Shown here piece after piece: positions 5,752 to 8,844 of a DNA stretch of 8,844 bases. The translations under genes and the position numbers were made by a program. A model generated the notes under the pieces. That model saw only the letters and a program-made list of their open reading frames with translations, was not told where the DNA came from and ran no database searches. Source of the DNA: Solirubrobacterales bacterium (GTDB lineage: Bacteria; Actinomycetota; Thermoleophilia; Solirubrobacterales; Solirubrobacteraceae); the NCBI GenBank assembly GCA_003157595.1, contig PMKB01000124.1, positions 1 through 8,844 on the forward strand, written 5' to 3'. How positions within the stretch are numbered: the stretch's first letter is position 1; the number at the start of each line of letters is the position of its first letter.

Positions 5752-5779
5752 AGTCTATCGCCTGCGAGCCGCCATGCAA
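5752..5779 (-). promoter_or_regulatory. Promoter for a leaderless mihF transcript
   Basis: TTGCAT (5779-5774) and TAGACT (5757-5752) are separated by 16 bp and match the primary-sigma -35 and -10 consensus at four positions each. The ATG of mihF begins 8 nt after the -10 box, so a start at the usual distance would fall at about 5745, one or two bases before the ATG. There is no Shine-Dalgarno. Leaderless mRNAs are common in Actinobacteria. Confidence 0.6.
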
Positions 5780-5803
5780 GCGCTGCCCGCCGAATTCACC
5801 TAA

Positions 5804-5890
5804 ACCTCCACTAGAGGTCGAGCCGCCTTCAGCTCACTTGAGCTATTTCGGCCGCTTTGCAGGCGTTTTACCGAACGGGTAGGTGGAGGT
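5804..5890 (-). repeat. Nested inverted repeats between pyrD and mihF
   Basis: Three pairings can be seen. The octamer 5804-5811 is a perfect complement of 5883-5890. The same segment can instead form a short local hairpin, 5804-5808 with 5814-5818. Between the two arms lies a separate 6-bp palindrome, 5831-5836 with 5839-5844. The first two compete for the same bases. No long T run follows, so the element is at most a weak terminator for the pyr operon or a folded 3' UTR. Confidence 0.5.
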
Positions 5891-5897
5891 CCCCAAA

Positions 5898-6773
5898 TCA
5901 GTGCGCAATTTGCGTGAATCCGTCGTCGAGTTCGCGTGCGATTCGCGAGCCGGCGGCCGGATCGCGGAAGCTTTCGGTGCCCACAGCGACCAGCGTGGCG
6001 CCGGCGTCGAGCAGATCGCGCGCGTCGGCACCGCTCGCCACCCCGCCCATCCCGACGACCGGAATCGTGACTCGCTGGGCGACGCGCGAGACCTGGGCCA
6101 GCGCGACAGTCCGGATCGCCGGCCCCGAGAGGCCGCCGCTGCCGCCCCCCAGCCAGGCGCCCGAGCCACCCGGCGCGAGCGCGAGCGCACGCAGCGTGTT
6201 GATCAGCGACACGGCGTCGGCGCCGCCGGCCTGCGCGCCGGCCGCGCAGGCCGCGACGTCCGCCGTGTTGGGTGTGAGCTTCACGATCAGCGGCTTGGAG
6301 CTGCGCGGGCGAACGTGGTGCAGCAGCGCCTCCAGGCCGTCCGGGTCGGCGCCGATGTCCAGGCCGGTGGCGACGTTCGGGCAGGACACGTTCAGTTCGA
6401 TCGCCGCCACCGTCGCCTCCGCCTCCAGTGCGTCGAGGATCTCGCCGACCTCTTCGGGCGTCGAGCCCATGACGTTGGTGATCAGCGGCACCGGCAGAGC
6501 GGCGGCGAGCGCCGGCAGGTCCGTCTCGAGGTAGGCGCGCAACCCTCCGTTCGGCAGCCCGATCGAGTTGATCAGCCCCGCCGCCGACTCCCACAGTCGC
6601 GGCGGGGGGTTGCCCGCGCGAGCCCTCAGCGTGATCGTCTTCGAGACGTAGGCCGCGAACGGGAACTGCTCGAACAGCTCGTCGCCGAACACGCGCGCGG
6701 CGGCGAGCACGTCGAAGCAGCCCGACGCGTTGATCACCGGGTGGCGTAGCTTCAAGCCGCAGAACTCGATCAC
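5898..6773 (-). CDS. pyrD: Dihydroorotate dehydrogenase, class 1B catalytic subunit
   Basis: PyrD oxidises dihydroorotate to orotate with FMN, the fourth step of de novo pyrimidine synthesis. The 291-residue protein has N-A-S-G near the N-terminus (15-18), S-K-T-I-T-L (44-49), N-S-I-G-L-P-N (69-75) and the active-site E-L-N-V-S-C-P-N with C131 as base. K-L-T-P-N (165-169) and G-G-L-S-G-P-A-I (213-220) follow, with a phosphate-binding end G-M-G-G-V-A-S-G (241-248) and V-G-T-E-S-F. Cys rather than Ser as base and the adjoining pyrK identify the class 1 form, and with PyrK the NAD-linked 1B heterotetramer. The GTG start at 6773 overlaps the pyrK stop as GTGA, so translation is coupled; frames extending further upstream run through pyrK and are spurious. 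Confidence 0.96.
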   Translation of the reverse strand: MIEFCGLKLRHPVINASGCFDVLAAARVFGDELFEQFPFAAYVSKTITLRARAGNPPPRLWESAAGLINSIGLPNGGLRAYLETDLPALAAALPVPLITNVMGSTPEEVGEILDALEAEATVAAIELNVSCPNVATGLDIGADPDGLEALLHHVRPRSSKPLIVKLTPNTADVAACAAGAQAGGADAVSLINTLRALALAPGGSGAWLGGGSGGLSGPAIRTVALAQVSRVAQRVTIPVVGMGGVASGADARDLLDAGATLVAVGTESFRDPAAGSRIARELDDGFTQIAH

Positions 6774-7525
6774 GCGAGCACCGCCCCGTCGAACACCGGG
6801 CCATCGACGCACACCCGCCGGTAGCCGTCGACGGTCGCGACGACGCAGCCGTAGCAGGCGCCGAAGCCGCACGCCATCGGGGCCTCGACAGCCAGCTCGC
6901 AGTCCACTTCGTGGGTCCGAGCCACCGCTCGCACTGCGTGGAGCATCGCCGGGGGTCCGCAGGCGTAGATCGGTCTTGATTGCTTTGCAAGTTCGGCTTC
7001 GAGCAACTCGGTGACGAAACCGTGGTGGCCGCGCGAGCCGTCGTCGGTCGAGACGAGCGGGTCGGTGAAGAGCTCGGCGGCTTTGGCGTGCTCCGCGTCG
7101 CGGAAGCCGAGCAGGGCTTGCCCGCCCCACGCTTCCTGGACCGCGACGAGCGGCGCGATGCCGATGCCACCGCCGACGAGCAGCGGCTCAACCCCGGCGT
7201 CGGGCTCGTCGAAGCCGTGCCCGAGCGGCCCGACGATCAGCAGACCCTCCCCGACCTCGAGTTCGCACAGGCGCTTGGTCCCCGGCCCCACCTCCTCCAG
7301 CAGGAACTCCATGAGCCCCTCGTCGCCGACCGACATCACCGACACCGCCCGCGCGAGGTACGGCCGCTCCCCGTCGCCTCCACCCCAGCGCTCGGCGCTC
7401 GCAAGCATGTAGAACTGTCCGGGCTGCGCCCGCGCCGACTCGTCGCCGGCACCGAGCACGACGTAGGGCCCGTAGGTGCGGCGAATGAGCAGCGGGGCGT
7501 GACGGCGGCCGAAGGGAGCGCTCAC
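6770..7525 (-). CDS. pyrK: Dihydroorotate dehydrogenase electron-transfer subunit
   Basis: PyrK carries FAD and a [2Fe-2S] cluster and passes electrons from PyrD's FMN to NAD. From GTG 7525 the protein has 251 residues. The order is a ferredoxin-reductase-like FAD domain with P-G-Q-F (35-38) and R-A-V-S (59-62, where R-P-x-S is commoner), an NAD-binding domain with G-G-G-I-G-I-A-P-L (118-126) and C-G-P-P-A-M (189-194), and the cluster ligands C219-x4-C224-x2-C227-x11-C239. The start at 7525 makes a GTGA overlap with the carB stop and has AGGAG (7541-7537) 11 nt upstream. An in-frame GTG at 7537 would sit directly on that AGGAG and is less likely. Neighbours are carB and pyrD of the same pathway. 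Confidence 0.95.
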   Translation of the reverse strand: MSAPFGRRHAPLLIRRTYGPYVVLGAGDESARAQPGQFYMLASAERWGGGDGERPYLARAVSVMSVGDEGLMEFLLEEVGPGTKRLCELEVGEGLLIVGPLGHGFDEPDAGVEPLLVGGGIGIAPLVAVQEAWGGQALLGFRDAEHAKAAELFTDPLVSTDDGSRGHHGFVTELLEAELAKQSRPIYACGPPAMLHAVRAVARTHEVDCELAVEAPMACGFGACYGCVVATVDGYRRVCVDGPVFDGAVLA

Positions 7526-8844
7526 CGCTTGTGCCACTCCTGCAGTGAGGTCACCGCCGGCTCGCCGGCGCGCGCCGCACGGATCGCCCGGGCCGCGGCC
7601 TGGCCGCCGGAGAGCGTCGTGATGCAGGGGATCCCGCGGGCGACCGCCGCGCGACGGATCTCCCAGCCGTCCGATCGCGCGCCGGAGCCGGTCGGCGTGT
7701 TGATCACGAGGTCCACCTCACCACCCGAGATCGCGTCGACGACGTGCGGCGATCCCTCGGCGACCTTGCGCAGCGTCGTCACCGGAATGCCCATCCGCTC
7801 GATCGCCTGCGCGGTGCCACTGGTCGCGACGATCCGAAAGCCGAGGTCGTGCAGTTGCGCGGCGATACCGGCTCCCGCCGGTTTGTCGCTGTCGGTCACC
7901 GTGATGAACACCGTGCCGCTGTCGGGGAGCGCCGAGCCGGCCGCGGCCTCGGCCTTCGCGAAGGCCGTCGGGAAGTCGGTCGCAATTCCCATCACCTCGC
8001 CGGTCGAGCGCATCTCGGGGCCGAGCAGCGAGTCGGCGCCGAAGAAGCGGTTGAACGGCAGCACCGCCTCCTTGACCGCGACGTAGCCGCCGCGCATCAG
8101 ATCGCGCGGCAGACCGAGCGAGGCCAGCGACTCGCCGAGCATCAGCCGGCAGGCGAGTTTGGCGAGCGGAACCCCGACCGCCTTGGAGACGAACGGGACG
8201 GTGCGCGAGGCGCGCGGGTTGGCCTCGATCACATACAGCTCGGCGCCGGGCCGGGCGCCGGCGGAGACGACGGCGAACTGCACGTTGAGCAGCCCGACGA
8301 CTCCGAGCTCGAGCGCGATGCCCCGTGTCTGCTCGCGGATCCGCTCGAGCATGTCCTCGCCCAGCGAGTGCGGCGGCAGCACGCAGGCGGAATCGCCGGA
8401 GTGGATGCCGGCCTCCTCGACGTGCTGCATGATCCCGCCGATCGTGACCTCGCGCCCGTCGCACAGCGCGTCGACATCAACCTCGATCGCGTTCTCCAGG
8501 AAGTGGTCGAGAAAGATCGCACGCCCTTGCGCCCGCGGTTCGGAGCGCTCGAGGTAGCCGGCGAGGTCCTCGAGCGAGTACACGATCTCCATCGCGCGAC
8601 CGCCGAGCACGTAGCTTGGCCGTACGAGCAGCGGGAAGCCGACCTCGGCGCCGGCGGCGAGCGCCTCCTCGACCGTATTGGCGGTCGCGTAGGGCGGCGC
8701 CTGGTAGCCGAGCCGGGCGAGCAGCTCGCCGAAGCGCCCACGATCCTCGGCGGTGTCGATCGCGTCCACGCTCGTCCCGAGCAGCCGAACGCCGGCGCGC
8801 TCGAGGCCGGCCGCCAAACGCAGCGGCGTCTGGCCGCCGAACTG
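7522..8844 (-). CDS. carB: Carbamoyl-phosphate synthase large subunit, C-terminal part (5' end beyond window)
   Basis: CarB makes carbamoyl phosphate for pyrimidine and arginine synthesis, using ammonia from the small subunit CarA. The frame is open from the right edge and gives the last 440 residues of a protein that is usually about 1,070-1,100. It starts at Q-F-G-G-Q-T-P-L at the end of the second pre-ATP-grasp domain. The second ATP-grasp domain follows, which phosphorylates carbamate: V-R-P-S-Y-V-L-G-G-R-A-M-E (74-86 of the visible part), H-V-E-E-A-G-I-H-S-G-D-S (141-152), and E-A-N-P-R-A-S-R-T-V-P-F (207-218). The oligomerisation linker comes next, then the C-terminal MGS-like allosteric domain: F-I-T-V-T-D-S-D-K (313-321), A-T-S-G-T-A (340-345), I-N-T-P-T-G (381-386). 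It is followed by pyrK with a 4-nt overlap, so a pyr operon extends upstream. Confidence 0.97.
   Translation of the reverse strand, partial: QFGGQTPLRLAAGLERAGVRLLGTSVDAIDTAEDRGRFGELLARLGYQAPPYATANTVEEALAAGAEVGFPLLVRPSYVLGGRAMEIVYSLEDLAGYLERSEPRAQGRAIFLDHFLENAIEVDVDALCDGREVTIGGIMQHVEEAGIHSGDSACVLPPHSLGEDMLERIREQTRGIALELGVVGLLNVQFAVVSAGARPGAELYVIEANPRASRTVPFVSKAVGVPLAKLACRLMLGESLASLGLPRDLMRGGYVAVKEAVLPFNRFFGADSLLGPEMRSTGEVMGIATDFPTAFAKAEAAAGSALPDSGTVFITVTDSDKPAGAGIAAQLHDLGFRIVATSGTAQAIERMGIPVTTLRKVAEGSPHVVDAISGGEVDLVINTPTGSGARSDGWEIRRAAVARGIPCITTLSGGQAAARAIRAARAGEPAVTSLQEWHKR

Noticed and set aside
5402..5779. Longer mihF starting at 5779
   Set aside because: Its first codon overlaps the -35 box, and the additional 12 residues do not resemble the family.
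5883..6749. 288-codon plus-strand frame
   Set aside because: Antisense to pyrD, with no recognisable motif.
5898..7130. 410-codon version of pyrD with an N-terminal extension
   Set aside because: The added residues are the pyrK coding sequence read out of frame; the GTG at 6773 gives the normal family N-terminus and a GTGA overlap.
6980..8086. 368-codon plus-strand frame
   Set aside because: Antisense to pyrK and carB; the minus-strand genes explain the sequence fully.

Overview
The window is a densely packed stretch of high-GC chromosome in which every supported gene lies on the minus strand, so it reads from high to low coordinates. Gene content points to an Actinomycetota (actinobacterial) genome: it carries an actinobacterial-type integration host factor (mihF) directly upstream of gmk-rpoZ-coaBC, an arrangement known from Mycobacterium tuberculosis. 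The class 1B pyrK-pyrD pair, the rimP-nusA-ylxR block placed straight after coaBC, and GTG starts without strong ribosome binding sites would suit a deep-branching class such as Thermoleophilia. That class placement is an inference, not something the sequence proves.

Layout in transcription order. (1) Pyrimidine block, 8844-5898: the C-terminal 440 residues of carbamoyl-phosphate synthase large subunit (carB, cut by the window edge), then pyrK and pyrD, joined by two GTGA stop/start overlaps. (2) A 154-bp gap with inverted repeats and a good promoter, followed by an apparently leaderless mihF. (3) gmk, rpoZ (stop and start codons abut) and coaBC, ending in a hairpin plus T7. (4) A 112-bp leader with a promoter-like -10 box and a compact hairpin followed by T8 immediately before rimP, then rimP-nusA-ylxR. 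(5) A 74-residue free-standing IF-2 N-terminal domain, overlapping the ylxR stop by one base, and then a UbiA-family prenyltransferase cut by the left edge.

The genes serve three jobs: de novo pyrimidine synthesis (CarB, PyrD/PyrK); GMP phosphorylation, RNA polymerase omega, nucleoid structure and coenzyme A synthesis (the mihF-gmk-rpoZ-coaBC core); and transcription/translation (RimP, NusA, YlxR). The last gene belongs to quinone-type prenyltransfer.

Most of the window is ordinary housekeeping. The unusual part is the nusA-ylxR-'infB' end. NusA ends in a Cys/Cys/Cys/His cluster and a pentapeptide-repeat tail. The ylxR frame has no ATG, GTG or TTG start. The expected full-length infB is reduced to a lone N-terminal domain, with a prenyltransferase gene starting 10 nt after its stop. 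The hairpin-T8 in front of rimP is a plausible attenuator.
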